Assembly (NCBI GenBank): GCA_041695085.1
Contig: JBGFRO010000030.1
Location: 1-64,000 of the forward strand
Direction of reading: 5' to 3'
DNA: 64,000 nt
Source of the DNA: DYFT01 sp041695085
GTDB taxonomy: Bacteria; Bacteroidota; Ignavibacteria; UBA10030
The notes beneath the pieces are model-generated. The model was not told the DNA's origin. It saw only the letters and a program-made list of their open reading frames with translations, and did no database searches. A program made the position numbers and the translations under genes. Shown here in pieces: positions 26,721-36,483 of the stretch. Positions within the stretch are counted from its first letter, which is position 1; each line of letters starts with the position of its first letter.

Positions 26721-28615
26721 CAGAGAGCGTCCCCCCGCAAGAGCCGTATCCGCTTACGCGCTTCTTCAACATAGAGCGAGGTAGGGTGCTGGGTAAGAAT
26801 TTGTTCGTACGCCGCAATGGCATTCGGCACATCGCGCAGGACAAATTCAAATACTTCACCAATCTTCATCTGCGCGCGATCACGCAATGTGCTCGGCGGA
26901 TTCTTCTCCACCAAAGCCCGTAGCACCTGAAGCGCCTGATCGGTCTGTCCGAGCAGGAGGTGAAGCTCGGCAATGCGGAGCATCCCATCGTCGATAAGAA
27001 GCGCGTGAGGAAATGTTTTGAGAATGTGTTGAAAACGGAGAAGCGCCTCGGCGTGTTTCCGTTGTCGTACCAGGAGATCAGCCTTGGCAAACTCCCTCAA
27101 CGCTGCCGGAGCTCCTACGGCATTCGCCTGAATGAAGTAAAGCAGTTGGAGCGCGTCGTTGGCAAGGTCGGTCGACGTGTTTGCCGTGATCGATTTCAAC
27201 CGGACTTGCGCAGAGTCGGGATGTCCTTCGAAATAATCGAGCTCCGCAAGGCGAAAGAGCACAAGATCGCGCCGATGGGTTTGGGGAGAGTTGAGAAGTG
27301 GAACGTACTCACTTCGTGCGCCCGAAAGCTGATTTTGAGCAACATACACCTCCGCGAGGCTGAGCGTCGCATCAAGAGCGAGATCAGGATTCTGAGAAGT
27401 ACGCCGAACGCGATCGAACGCCGCTGCGGCCCCATCAAGATCGAAAAATCGATGAAAGCGAATGAAGCCGATCCTGTACTGTGCCTGCATCGCCACGTCG
27501 GACGAAGGATATTCTTCGGCCAGCGATTCATACAATTGAAGCGCCCCTTGAAACGACGGCCGTGATTCTGAAACAGGCGAAGCTTGGCGGTCGTGGGGTG
27601 CCGGCGCCGATTCTGAAGAGCTCTGGAAGAACGTGAGCGTATCGCTGTGAACGCTTAGTTCCTCGATCGCCCGCGCGTACCCCAATTTCGCCAGAGGTAG
27701 AATCCGTTGTTGCCGCTGCTGTTCGATCACTTCGCGAAACGCCTTTGCCGCAACAAGGTAGGAACGCTCCTGGGCGGCACGCTGGGCAAAATGATACAAC
27801 TCCATCCCTTCTGCTCCGCTCAAGCGGTCGATGAAGCGATATTCGTTCAATGCCGACTCGAAATCCTTCCCTTCCATGCAGATCCAGGCGAGGAGGGATC
27901 GAAGCGGAACACTTTCCGGAGATTGGCGCACCTCTTCCTGGAGAACACGAAGCGCGGCCTTCCGCCCTTCCTCCCTCCCCGTGAACGAACTCATGCGCGC
28001 CTGCGCGTAAGAAAGTTGTTGCGGCCGCAAACGAATCATCCGAACATATTCCCGCGTCGCCCCTTCGTACTGCTGCAGAGCCGCGGAGAGAGTTGCAATC
28101 TCGTCCATAAAATATTCGTCATTCTGAGTCGCTGTACGCGCCGCCTGATAGATGCGCATGGCTTTCTCGTACTGCCGGTGTTCGATTAACTGATTGGCAA
28201 CGATGCGGTACCGGACGGTGTTCTTCGGATCGACAGCGATGACAAGTTGCCAGAGGGAATCCGCAGTGGATGCCTTTCCGGACTGGTAATACAATCCGCC
28301 CAACATCGCAAGGAGATTTGGATCATCGCGCTGGACGATCAATCGTTGCTGAACGAGATCAATGGCCTTATCATACTTCTTGAGCTGGATATATCCCCGA
28401 CGCAACCCATCGAAATACAGATAGTTGAGAGGATCGCTTTCGAGCAATTGCTCGTACAAGCCGACCGCGCGCTCCCATTCGCCCGACTGCTCAAAACTCT
28501 GCGCGAGACGGAGCTTCAGTGTCGCTTCTTGATCCTGGCCGAACGCAACGAGCGCAAGCGCTGTCCATGAAAGCAGGACGAAGAGAAACCGATTAGTGAA
28601 AACTGGACTGTGCAT
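26720..28615 (-). CDS. Secreted TPR-repeat protein
   Basis: 631 residues with a signal peptide (1-26, cleavage near AFGQ) and TPR-like helical repeats over most of the length, e.g. AVGLYEQLLESDPLNYLYFD, AIDLVQQRLIVQRDDPNLLA, ALRFQHILKTFPHALLIDDG and a last repeat ending LYVEEARKRIRLLRG. Such proteins scaffold periplasmic or outer-membrane assemblies. It is the first gene of a two-gene minus-strand operon. Confidence 0.85.
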   Translation of the reverse strand: MHSPVFTNRFLFVLLSWTALALVAFGQDQEATLKLRLAQSFEQSGEWERAVGLYEQLLESDPLNYLYFDGLRRGYIQLKKYDKAIDLVQQRLIVQRDDPNLLAMLGGLYYQSGKASTADSLWQLVIAVDPKNTVRYRIVANQLIEHRQYEKAMRIYQAARTATQNDEYFMDEIATLSAALQQYEGATREYVRMIRLRPQQLSYAQARMSSFTGREEGRKAALRVLQEEVRQSPESVPLRSLLAWICMEGKDFESALNEYRFIDRLSGAEGMELYHFAQRAAQERSYLVAAKAFREVIEQQRQQRILPLAKLGYARAIEELSVHSDTLTFFQSSSESAPAPHDRQASPVSESRPSFQGALQLYESLAEEYPSSDVAMQAQYRIGFIRFHRFFDLDGAAAAFDRVRRTSQNPDLALDATLSLAEVYVAQNQLSGARSEYVPLLNSPQTHRRDLVLFRLAELDYFEGHPDSAQVRLKSITANTSTDLANDALQLLYFIQANAVGAPAALREFAKADLLVRQRKHAEALLRFQHILKTFPHALLIDDGMLRIAELHLLLGQTDQALQVLRALVEKNPPSTLRDRAQMKIGEVFEFVLRDVPNAIAAYEQILTQHPTSLYVEEARKRIRLLRGDAL

Positions 28616-28758
28616 CGCGCGTCAATATATTAAAAAACGGAGTTTTATCAAACGAAGCACCGCTATGTGAACGAACATTGATCGGCAGCGAAGTGTTCCA
28701 GGCTACGCGAAGTCGGTTTCTTTTTTACGACATGCATTCCTCAGCTTCGGCTTGTTTC

Positions 28759-28790
28759 TTGACAACCCCTCCTTAATTCCTTACCTTTTG
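28759..28790 (+). promoter_or_regulatory. Probable dxr promoter
   Basis: TTGACA at 28759-28764 is followed after 17 bases by TACCTTTTG, which fits either a weak sigma-70 -10 or the Bacteroidota-type TAnnTTTG box. Transcription would start only about 8-10 bases before the dxr ATG, giving a very short leader. Inferred from sequence only. Confidence 0.45.
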
Positions 28791-28802
28791 CCACGTTCAT
28801 GC

Positions 28803-29957
28803 ATGAGTTCGGACGTGCAACATATTGCCCTTCTTGGTGCAACGGGCTCGATTGGCCGGAGTAGTCTCGAAGTCCTCAAAAATCTTCCCGACCGCTTCCG
28901 CGTTACTTACCTCACCACTCACAAGAACATCGATCTTCTTCAGCGGCAGATAGAGGAATTTCACCCCCGGGGTGTCGTCGTTCTGGATTCGTGCAGCGCT
29001 TCGGTCATCCGGAAATTTGTCGACGATTCTGTCGAAGTTCTCGCGGGCGAGGAGGGGTTGCTGGAAATTGTACGGCGGGACGATGTCGACATCGTCATCA
29101 GTTCGCTTGTCGGATTTGCCGGATTACGCCCGACAGTGGAGGCGATACGTCATGGCAAAGATGTCGCCCTCGCCAACAAGGAAACGCTCGTCGCTGCGGG
29201 GGAGCTGATCACATCGCTGGTCAAAGAACATGGCGTTCGGCTTACCCCTATCGACAGCGAGCATAGCGCCATTCTTCAGTGTTTACGGGGAGAGGACCTT
29301 TCAAGCGTCGCGAAACTAATTCTCACCGCTTCCGGGGGACCATTTCTCTATACTCCTAAGGAACAATTCGCATCGCTGACGGTAGCGGATGCACTGAACC
29401 ATCCGAACTGGAAGATGGGGAACAAAATTACCATCGACTCCGCCACATTGATGAATAAGGGGCTGGAGGTAATTGAGGCACACTGGCTGTTCGGCCTGCC
29501 GGCGAAGCGAATCGAGGTGGTGATTCACCCACAATCGATTATCCATTCGATGGTCGAGTTCGTCGATGGCTCTATCAAAGCCCAACTCGGATTGCCGGAT
29601 ATGAAGATTCCGATTCAGTACGCTCTCACGTATCCCGACCGATCGCCTATGAACGGTGCTCGGGTCAATTTTCCCAAGTTGCAGACGATTTCATTTTTCG
29701 AGCCCGATCGCGAACGATTCCGCTGTTTGCAACTGGCGTACGATGTCTTGGAGATGGGCGGAACGGCTCCGGCTGTTCTGAATGCCGCCAACGAAGTGGC
29801 CGTCCACGCGTTTCTTGAAGAGAAAATCTCCTTCCAACAAATTCCCGAACTCATCGAGCAGGCGTTAGAAAAACACGATATTCGCCCGCGTCCCGAACTC
29901 GAACATATAATAGAGGTGAACCACGAGACCCGCCGTTATGTTGAATCGCTCGTGTAG
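28803..29957 (+). CDS. dxr: 1-deoxy-D-xylulose 5-phosphate reductoisomerase
   Basis: 384 residues from the ATG at 28803, the usual length; a longer frame to 28752 runs through the promoter. Signatures: NADPH-binding GATGSIGRSSLEVL, ANKETLVAAGELI, PIDSEHSAILQCL with the metal-binding Asp/Glu, TASGGPFLYTP, and NWKMGNKITIDSATLMNKGLE in order. It catalyses the first committed step of the MEP isoprenoid pathway. rseP follows 65 bp downstream, a common pairing. Confidence 0.97.
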   Translation: MSSDVQHIALLGATGSIGRSSLEVLKNLPDRFRVTYLTTHKNIDLLQRQIEEFHPRGVVVLDSCSASVIRKFVDDSVEVLAGEEGLLEIVRRDDVDIVISSLVGFAGLRPTVEAIRHGKDVALANKETLVAAGELITSLVKEHGVRLTPIDSEHSAILQCLRGEDLSSVAKLILTASGGPFLYTPKEQFASLTVADALNHPNWKMGNKITIDSATLMNKGLEVIEAHWLFGLPAKRIEVVIHPQSIIHSMVEFVDGSIKAQLGLPDMKIPIQYALTYPDRSPMNGARVNFPKLQTISFFEPDRERFRCLQLAYDVLEMGGTAPAVLNAANEVAVHAFLEEKISFQQIPELIEQALEKHDIRPRPELEHIIEVNHETRRYVESLV

Positions 29958-30022
29958 TTGCGATCAACTATGTCAAAAGGGATAGCGACAGGCGAATAAA
30001 AAGAGCTGAAGAAAGGTATGGT

Positions 30023-31336
30023 ATGGCATTCTTAACAACCCTTTTTTATTTCATTGTTACCATCGGTATTCTCGTTCTGATTCACGAGTTGGGACACTTT
30101 CTGGCCGCGAAGCTATTCGGCATTCGTGTGGAACGGTTCAGCATCGGCTTTCCCCCTCGAGCATTCGGAAAAAAGATTGGAGATACGGATTATTGCATTT
30201 CGTGGATCCCGATCGGCGGTTACGTCAAAGTCGCCGGCATGGTGGATGAAAGCTTCGACACGGAATCCCTCAACCGCGAACCGCAGCCATGGGAATTCCG
30301 CTCCAAACCAATCTGGCAGCGGCTTATTGTGATGGTAGGGGGAGTGGCGATGAATGTGTTGTTAGCAATTGTGATATTCTGGGGGATCATTTTTTATCGG
30401 GGCAAAGATGTCCGTCCGGTTACGGAGATCGGTCTCGTCGCTAAACAGAGTCCAGCCGCTGAGGTCGGTCTTCAGACGGGGGATAAGATCGTTGCCATCA
30501 ATGGTCGATCTGTCACGAATTGGGAAGAAATTGAAGGATTCCTCTATACCGAAGTTATGGCGGGGGATGTACTGCTCGAAGTGCAGCGAGGCGGGAATGC
30601 GGTGGAGGTGACCATTCCCCAGACCCTTTCGGCCAGGATTCTCGAAGAGCGTTTCGGTATCTATCCACAGGGGCTGGCCACGGTTATCACCAGCGTTGAG
30701 CCCGGCAAACCGGCGGAGGGTTTGGGGCTTCAACCTCGCGACATCCTCCTCTCTATTAATGATGAGCCCGTTTCTTACGGTAATGTTCCCGAAATCGTGA
30801 AGCGATTTGCAGGAAAGGAGATCACTATTAAATGGAAACGTGGTGAGGAGGTGCTGTCTGGTACGGTAGTTCCGACAGAGGAAGGACGAATCGGGGTAGG
30901 ATTAGGAGCGATGTACACAGGTCCTATCCACAACGTCCGATACTCGTTGTTTGCGGCGTTGCCAGAGGGAATCAAGGATGCGTGGGAAATGAGTTGGCTG
31001 AATTTGAAGAGTATCTGGCAGATTTTTACGGGGAACATGTCTCTATCGAAGTCGGTCGCCGGACCCATTATGATTGCCCAGATGGCAACACGTTCGGCAG
31101 AAGTTGGTTTATTGAGCTTTCTCGGATTTATGGCTCTTCTCAGCATGAACCTTGCCATTATTAACCTCTTGCCTTTTCCGGCGCTCGATGGAGGTCACAT
31201 CATGTTTTTGTTGTATGAAGCCGTATTTCGCCGCGAAATACCAAACAAAGTGAAAATAGCCATCCAACAAGTCGGTTTTGTCTTGCTACTTGTATTTATG
31301 GCGTTCGTTCTGTATAATGACATCGTCCGATTTTGA
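30023..31336 (+). CDS. rseP: Site-2 zinc metalloprotease RseP
   Basis: 437 residues. The intramembrane active site is HELGH at residues 21-25 in the first helix, with the second motif LPFPALDGGH near residue 388 supplying the aspartate ligand. Between them lie two PDZ domains (around 125-205 and 215-290). C-terminal helices complete the M50 fold. It cleaves transmembrane substrates such as anti-sigma factors in envelope-stress signalling; no anti-sigma factor gene is adjacent. Confidence 0.95.
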   Translation: MAFLTTLFYFIVTIGILVLIHELGHFLAAKLFGIRVERFSIGFPPRAFGKKIGDTDYCISWIPIGGYVKVAGMVDESFDTESLNREPQPWEFRSKPIWQRLIVMVGGVAMNVLLAIVIFWGIIFYRGKDVRPVTEIGLVAKQSPAAEVGLQTGDKIVAINGRSVTNWEEIEGFLYTEVMAGDVLLEVQRGGNAVEVTIPQTLSARILEERFGIYPQGLATVITSVEPGKPAEGLGLQPRDILLSINDEPVSYGNVPEIVKRFAGKEITIKWKRGEEVLSGTVVPTEEGRIGVGLGAMYTGPIHNVRYSLFAALPEGIKDAWEMSWLNLKSIWQIFTGNMSLSKSVAGPIMIAQMATRSAEVGLLSFLGFMALLSMNLAIINLLPFPALDGGHIMFLLYEAVFRREIPNKVKIAIQQVGFVLLLVFMAFVLYNDIVRF

Positions 31337-31423
31337 CGCCTCACCGTGTGACTTCTATCACCCCGACGGATCGCCAAGCTCGTTAGCTTCTCCTCAAACT
31401 CTTATTATCAGGAGGAACTTCTC

Positions 31424-32572
31424 ATGAAGAAGGTTTCGCTTTTCAGTGGGAGCTCTATCGTCACATTTTTGTTCGCATTGTTGCTTGGAGGTTTCGCCAC
31501 GGTGGTGTATCCCTCTTCCGCAGAGGCGCAATACACGATCACGCCTCAATTGCCGCCCATCGGCACTGCCTCTATCTCGGATTATCTGGGAAAGGATCGT
31601 AAGCTGAAGCCAGTCTCCGGGCAGAGTATTATTCTGACCGGTCCTTCGGGAGTACGGACTGAGGTAACGCTCTCCGTTATTGTCTCGGGCTCCGGCGTGC
31701 AGGGCGTTGCAAGCTGCAATGGTCAAATTGCAACTGCAACAACTCGTCCGTTTGTCCTTGAGGGAAGCCGTACGCTTACGGCGAGCGACTTTACGGGGCG
31801 AAGTGCTATCGGCATAGCGACATCGACAGAAAATCAGGGGTGCATTGATGATCTGTCTGAAAAGGTTGCACAGGGGTTGGGCACCATTCCACCGGGGCGT
31901 TATATGTTGGAATTCACTCTCAACGACGCCCGCTCTGGAAATCGACTCGCCTACGCTCAGCATCCCATCGATATCACCGTCGCATCCGTTACGGAGATTA
32001 CTGCAAATCTCGTTTCCCCGGCGAATGGAGAGGTTCTGACTTCAACCAACAACATTACCTTCCAATTCGAAACGCAGCAAGCTGGGAGGTTTTTCATCTA
32101 TGAGCACTCACTGCTGACCCAATCACCGGAAGATGCCACCAAGCCAGGGGGAATTTTAGTTATGGAAGCGCCGTTTACGCGTGGACAGACCTCTGCGCTG
32201 TATGTCTACCCCGGAACCCATGCACGCCGTCCCCTTCAAATCGGACGCAAGTACTCATGGGGCATCGAAGTGGAAATCGTCGGCGGCAGCGGGCAACGCC
32301 AAACCCGTCGCAGTACACTGTACAGCTTCACCGTCACTTCCAACGACCCGAGCTACCAGAACCTTCTGACAGCATTGAACACCATCGGCGATCCCATCAG
32401 CTCCACCTTCACGAATCTGACTGCCTCGGGCTTCACTCTTGCCTTCTCAGCCAACAATCCGATTATGATTGACGAAGGGCAGGGACTTCGCCGCATCGAC
32501 GTGATGGAAGCACTGCGACGCCTCTCAGAAGCAGCACAACGCGGCCTGCGACTCAACGCACGACTCGAATAA
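31424..32572 (+). CDS. Secreted protein of unknown function, upstream of FecR gene
   Basis: 382 residues preceded by a strong ribosome-binding site (AGGAGGA). Signal peptide 1-36 (cleavage near SAEAQ). Residues ~195-310 look like a fibronectin III or similar beta-sandwich (ANLVSPANGEVLTSTNNITF, GRKYSWGIEVEIVG). The C-terminal ~60 residues are charged and helical. I recognise no enzyme motif. It lies 31 bp before the FecR-domain gene, so the two are co-transcribed. Probably periplasmic. Confidence 0.75.
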   Translation: MKKVSLFSGSSIVTFLFALLLGGFATVVYPSSAEAQYTITPQLPPIGTASISDYLGKDRKLKPVSGQSIILTGPSGVRTEVTLSVIVSGSGVQGVASCNGQIATATTRPFVLEGSRTLTASDFTGRSAIGIATSTENQGCIDDLSEKVAQGLGTIPPGRYMLEFTLNDARSGNRLAYAQHPIDITVASVTEITANLVSPANGEVLTSTNNITFQFETQQAGRFFIYEHSLLTQSPEDATKPGGILVMEAPFTRGQTSALYVYPGTHARRPLQIGRKYSWGIEVEIVGGSGQRQTRRSTLYSFTVTSNDPSYQNLLTALNTIGDPISSTFTNLTASGFTLAFSANNPIMIDEGQGLRRIDVMEALRRLSEAAQRGLRLNARLE

Positions 32573-32603
32573 AACCCTTACCGACGCACGGAGGACCATC
32601 TCT

Positions 32604-33731
32604 ATGAATAAGCGATCGTTTGCGCTGGTTGCCATCGTGGCTGTGGCTGCGCTGCTCACCGCACCGGCATGGAATTTCCAGCAAGACAAGAAGTCCATCA
32701 GCGCCTATATCATCAAAGTCGTGCGCGATGTGGAGCGACGCACGCCGACAACCGGGTGGGCGAAAGCCCTCACCCTTGCAGAACTGAAGACGGGACACGA
32801 AGTGCGGACAGCGGAGAGATCACTTGCGCTCATCAAATTCTCCGACGAATCCAAAGTGGCTGTTCGCGAGAAATCCGTCATTACCATCCAGGGGGAAGTG
32901 GAAGGGCGACAAATCCTCAATCGAAACGTCATCATTGAGCGTGGCCGGGCCGTCTTCAACATCCGCAAACAGGAGACCGAACAGTTTCGCTTCACATCTC
33001 CTATCTCGGTGGCTTCTATTCGAGGGACTGAGGGGGGAACAGGCTTCGAGCCAAGCCAAAACGAAGCGGACATCACTATCATCACCGGCGTGGTCGATTT
33101 TCAAAGCACCATAACGAATTGTCAGACGACGGTCGGCCCAGGGCAAACGGGACGTATCGATAGCACGGGACAGTGCACAACGCAACCCGCAACGCAGAAC
33201 GACCTCCAACAGAATAATCCCAACACGAACGAAAACCAGGGAATCGACCAGGGACAAGGGGGTGATCAACGAGGAGCGCAACCCGACACGACGGGGACGC
33301 GTCCGCCACCTCCCGCTCCGACACAAGGGCCGCGGTTTAGCCTGAACACTTCGCTTTCAGGTTCTCTGCGTTCTGGAGCTGCAGCGACCATTCGCGTAGC
33401 GCTCGCGAATCCTCCGGTCGAGATTACGCAAGTAACGCTTTACTATCGCATCCAAGGAGACGCTTCCTACAAATCCTTGACGATGACGATGAGTGGACAA
33501 AACGTCTCCGGCACAATCCCAGCGACCGATATCCGCGCCGGAACGACGAAGACGTTCGAATACTACTTCTCCATGACGGGGAGCGATGGCCGCGTCTTCA
33601 CGTTCCCTGAGTCGAATCCTGAATCAAGTCCCTACACGCTTCCTATTACGCCGCGTGTCGTAAAAATTCGCATTCCCGTTACCGGAACTGATGGGACGCA
33701 GCGGTACTTTGAAATATCATACGAGGAGTAG
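32604..33731 (+). CDS. FecR-domain periplasmic protein
   Basis: 375 residues: an N-terminal signal or anchor (1-24), a FecR domain at about 30-175 (EVRTAERSLALIKFSDESKV, NVIIERGRAVFNIRKQETEQ, ISVASIRGTEG), a Gln/Asn/Pro-rich linker (about 190-245) and a C-terminal beta-rich domain. This free-standing FecR type is not fused to an anti-sigma region; in related genomes it occurs beside CHASE2-cyclase genes, as here. A role in sensing or binding extracytoplasmic ligands is inferred. Confidence 0.85.
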   Translation: MNKRSFALVAIVAVAALLTAPAWNFQQDKKSISAYIIKVVRDVERRTPTTGWAKALTLAELKTGHEVRTAERSLALIKFSDESKVAVREKSVITIQGEVEGRQILNRNVIIERGRAVFNIRKQETEQFRFTSPISVASIRGTEGGTGFEPSQNEADITIITGVVDFQSTITNCQTTVGPGQTGRIDSTGQCTTQPATQNDLQQNNPNTNENQGIDQGQGGDQRGAQPDTTGTRPPPPAPTQGPRFSLNTSLSGSLRSGAAATIRVALANPPVEITQVTLYYRIQGDASYKSLTMTMSGQNVSGTIPATDIRAGTTKTFEYYFSMTGSDGRVFTFPESNPESSPYTLPITPRVVKIRIPVTGTDGTQRYFEISYEE

Positions 33732-33784
33732 AGCAAATGCTCTCCCCGCTCGGTTGCTTCTCGGTGGAGCTTTTTATAGATTGG

Positions 33785-33815
33785 CGGCAGGTTAGTTTCT
33801 AACCTGCCGTTTTTT
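33785..33815 (+). terminator. Intrinsic terminator after the FecR gene
   Basis: A perfect 11-bp stem (CGGCAGGTTAG / CTAACCTGCCG) with a 3-base loop is followed directly by six T. It lies 54 bp past the FecR stop and separates it from the outer-membrane gene. Confidence 0.92.
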
Positions 33816-33905
33816 GCTCTCGACAGCGGGACCCGGCATCGCACCGTTGTCCCTCTTCTCACACCGACCTTTCCAAACGACTGATCACTTTTAGGAAGAA
33901 CTATC

Positions 33906-36368
33906 ATGGCCCGTCTTCGCTTGCTTCTCCACCTCATACTGCTGGCTCTTGCTGCCGTTGTGCTTCGCGCACAGACCAGCTCCGTAGTCGTTCAGGTCAA
34001 CGTTCCGGTTGTCTCGCAGAACCAGCCGTTGCCGGTGGGAGTAGAGTTTACGCCGACAGCAAATGTGGAGCGCGTCCTGTTCAAGTATCGCAGCTTCGGC
34101 GATAGTGAATTCCGTGAGCAGGAAATGCTGAAAGCGGGTAACACTGCGACACTGACGATTTCAGCACAATACGTGCTGCCTCCGCACATCGAGTACTACA
34201 TCCAGGTGTTCCTTACGAACGGTCAATCGGCAACCTATCCCCTTCAGAATGCGGAGCTGAATCCACTGAAAGCAACGGTGCGCCCGGTCGATCCCAAGAA
34301 CCTCGAAGTGCGACTTCTAAGCCCTGAACAAGGTGAAACAGTTGCCGCGGAAGACCTCGTCATCGCGGTTTCGTTGTTTTATGCTTCAGACAACGTCAAT
34401 CGTCGCGCGACGAAGCTTTTTTTGAACGGTGTGGATGTGACCCCACAAGCCGTTTTCTCCGATGATGTTATCCTCTTTTCTCCTGCGAACGTCGGCATGC
34501 CGCTTACGCTCGGCGTTCAGTTTCTCCGAATTGAACTGTACGACCACGCGGGCTCGCGATATCATACGGTGGAGTCAAACTTCAACCTCTCGACGGCTTC
34601 AGCCATTCTGGCGCAAGAAACTGCACTGCGGGCTGGGATTGAAGGACAGGCTGAATATCGACGGGAAGATATCGCCTCCGAGGTAAGTACCTTCATACGT
34701 GGACAGCTTCGCCTAAATGGGACGTACCGTTCTCTCGGCTTCGGAGCAAACGCGCTGATGACGAACGAAGAGAAACCAGATCGTCAACCACAGAATCGTT
34801 TCCTGGCACATGGCGACTTGGGCTGGTTAAAACTTCAGTTGGGGGATGCGTTCCCCAAATTCCCCAGCTACATTGTCAGCGGTAAGCGCGTCAGAGGCAT
34901 CACAGGAAATCTGGCCCTCGGATTCTTTAACGTCGATGTTTCGTACGGAGAAGTCGCACGAGAAATCGAAGGCATCGTTCTGCGTGATACGACGTTTGCA
35001 GATTCATCGGGTCTGAACGCCCGTCCGGAAAATACCGTTCAAAAATCCGGCTTCACCTATTCGCTCTTTTCGCCCGGAACGTTCTCCCGCGACTTCCTCG
35101 CCGTCAGACCGAGCTTCGGGTCCGGTGAAAACTTCCAGTGGGGTTTTACCTATATGAAGTCCAAAGACAAGGTCGGCTCCATCAAATACGGCATCAAACC
35201 GCAGGAAAACCTTGTGGTAGGATCGGATATGGTGATTGCGTTTGATAATCAAAGATTTCGTCTCGAAGGGCAGGCGTCACTCGGTATTACGAATCGAGAT
35301 ATTTCTGAGGGAAGCTTTACGGACGCGGACTACGACGAATTAGCCGGCAAGAACGATCCCGATCTTACACCTGAGGAGCGAAGAGACCGGGAAAAAACCG
35401 TTGACGACTTGAAGAAAATTGCCAAGGTCGGCGAGAAGTTCATTACCATCAATGAATACCTCTTTCCGCTGAATCCCGTCGGGACCGGTCTCCCTGCAGT
35501 TGCCTATGAGGGAACCCTTACACTCAATTACTTTAACAATTTCATCCGCGCCCAGATGTACCAACGCGGCGCCGCCTACATTTCCTTCGGAAACGAATTT
35601 CTTCAATCAGACATCCGGGGCATCGCCATTTCCGACCGCATCCGGATGTTCAGCAACCGGGCGCTCCTCAGCCTCTCCTACGAAAGCCGCGAAGATAACA
35701 CGGCCGAAAGCAAGATCGTCACAACGCAATACACCAATCTCAACGGATCTCTTACCGTCTATCCCGCGAGCAACCTCCCATCGTTCACATTCGGCTATGG
35801 AGTCAATACCAGAAAGAACGATGCGAACCCTCGCGATTCACTGCAGAAACTCTTCGTGGCGGACGACATGACGAACCGGATCAATCTCCAAATCGCGTAC
35901 GACTTCACGCTCGGTGCACGCCAAAACCTGACCCTCGGCATGAATCTTTCCGACAAGAAAGACAACACGCCAAGCAAGCTCGATCAAAAGAGCAACAGCT
36001 TCTATGGATCGCTGACGACCATCTATAGCTTCCCGTTGCAGACCACCATTAGCTTCAACAGCAACCTGACGGAGAGTGCCATTCTTGCAGGCGCTCTGGC
36101 AACGGCTGGGCCCACCGCTCTACAGCTGCAGTCGTTCGATCTTTCCACTGCCTCACTCAATATTCAGTACAGGATGATGGAAGACCAATTGCGGCTTGTG
36201 GGCAACCTGAGCTCTTCGTTCGGCGATCTGAACCGGACTCTTATACAGGCCGGCGTTGACTACTCCATTACGCCCAATCATGCTCTTGTGGTGCAGTACG
36301 ACTTCATTCAAAATGCTGGAACAAAAGACGATTCGATCGGCAGTTTGATTTACCGATTCAATTTCTAA
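33906..36368 (+). CDS. Large secreted protein, probable outer-membrane beta-barrel
   Basis: 820 residues with a signal peptide (1-22, cleavage near LRAQ). The N-terminal 230 residues are beta-sandwich-like. From about 250 on, alternating hydrophobic/aromatic strands with polar turns (FIRGQLRLNGTYRSLGFGAN, INLQIAYDFTLGARQNLTLG) are typical of an outer-membrane barrel, and the protein ends in phenylalanine (YRFNF), the usual C-terminal signature. No TonB box or plug is evident. It is followed by the CHASE2 cyclase; its position suggests it belongs to the same envelope module. Function unknown. Confidence 0.75.
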   Translation: MARLRLLLHLILLALAAVVLRAQTSSVVVQVNVPVVSQNQPLPVGVEFTPTANVERVLFKYRSFGDSEFREQEMLKAGNTATLTISAQYVLPPHIEYYIQVFLTNGQSATYPLQNAELNPLKATVRPVDPKNLEVRLLSPEQGETVAAEDLVIAVSLFYASDNVNRRATKLFLNGVDVTPQAVFSDDVILFSPANVGMPLTLGVQFLRIELYDHAGSRYHTVESNFNLSTASAILAQETALRAGIEGQAEYRREDIASEVSTFIRGQLRLNGTYRSLGFGANALMTNEEKPDRQPQNRFLAHGDLGWLKLQLGDAFPKFPSYIVSGKRVRGITGNLALGFFNVDVSYGEVAREIEGIVLRDTTFADSSGLNARPENTVQKSGFTYSLFSPGTFSRDFLAVRPSFGSGENFQWGFTYMKSKDKVGSIKYGIKPQENLVVGSDMVIAFDNQRFRLEGQASLGITNRDISEGSFTDADYDELAGKNDPDLTPEERRDREKTVDDLKKIAKVGEKFITINEYLFPLNPVGTGLPAVAYEGTLTLNYFNNFIRAQMYQRGAAYISFGNEFLQSDIRGIAISDRIRMFSNRALLSLSYESREDNTAESKIVTTQYTNLNGSLTVYPASNLPSFTFGYGVNTRKNDANPRDSLQKLFVADDMTNRINLQIAYDFTLGARQNLTLGMNLSDKKDNTPSKLDQKSNSFYGSLTTIYSFPLQTTISFNSNLTESAILAGALATAGPTALQLQSFDLSTASLNIQYRMMEDQLRLVGNLSSSFGDLNRTLIQAGVDYSITPNHALVVQYDFIQNAGTKDDSIGSLIYRFNF

Positions 36369-36384
36369 GACGCGACCGTCGGAC

Positions 36385-36410
36385 GTGAGGCGCACCTCGC
36401 CGCGCCTCAC
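36385..36410 (+). terminator. GC-rich hairpin after the barrel gene
   Basis: GTGAGGCGC (36385-36393) and GCGCCTCAC (36402-36410) form a 9-bp stem 17 bp after the stop at 36368. There is no T tract, so it may be a processing or stability hairpin and not a true terminator. Confidence 0.4.
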
Positions 36411-36483
36411 GCTGCGAGGTTTCGACCTTTCGCACCCCTCCAATCCTGCACCGGGAACGATCACAACAGAACGGTCACCCCCC

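Noticed and set aside
25662..26774. 370-residue plus-strand frame
   Set aside because: Antisense to the conserved 25368-26720 gene; no recognisable domain.
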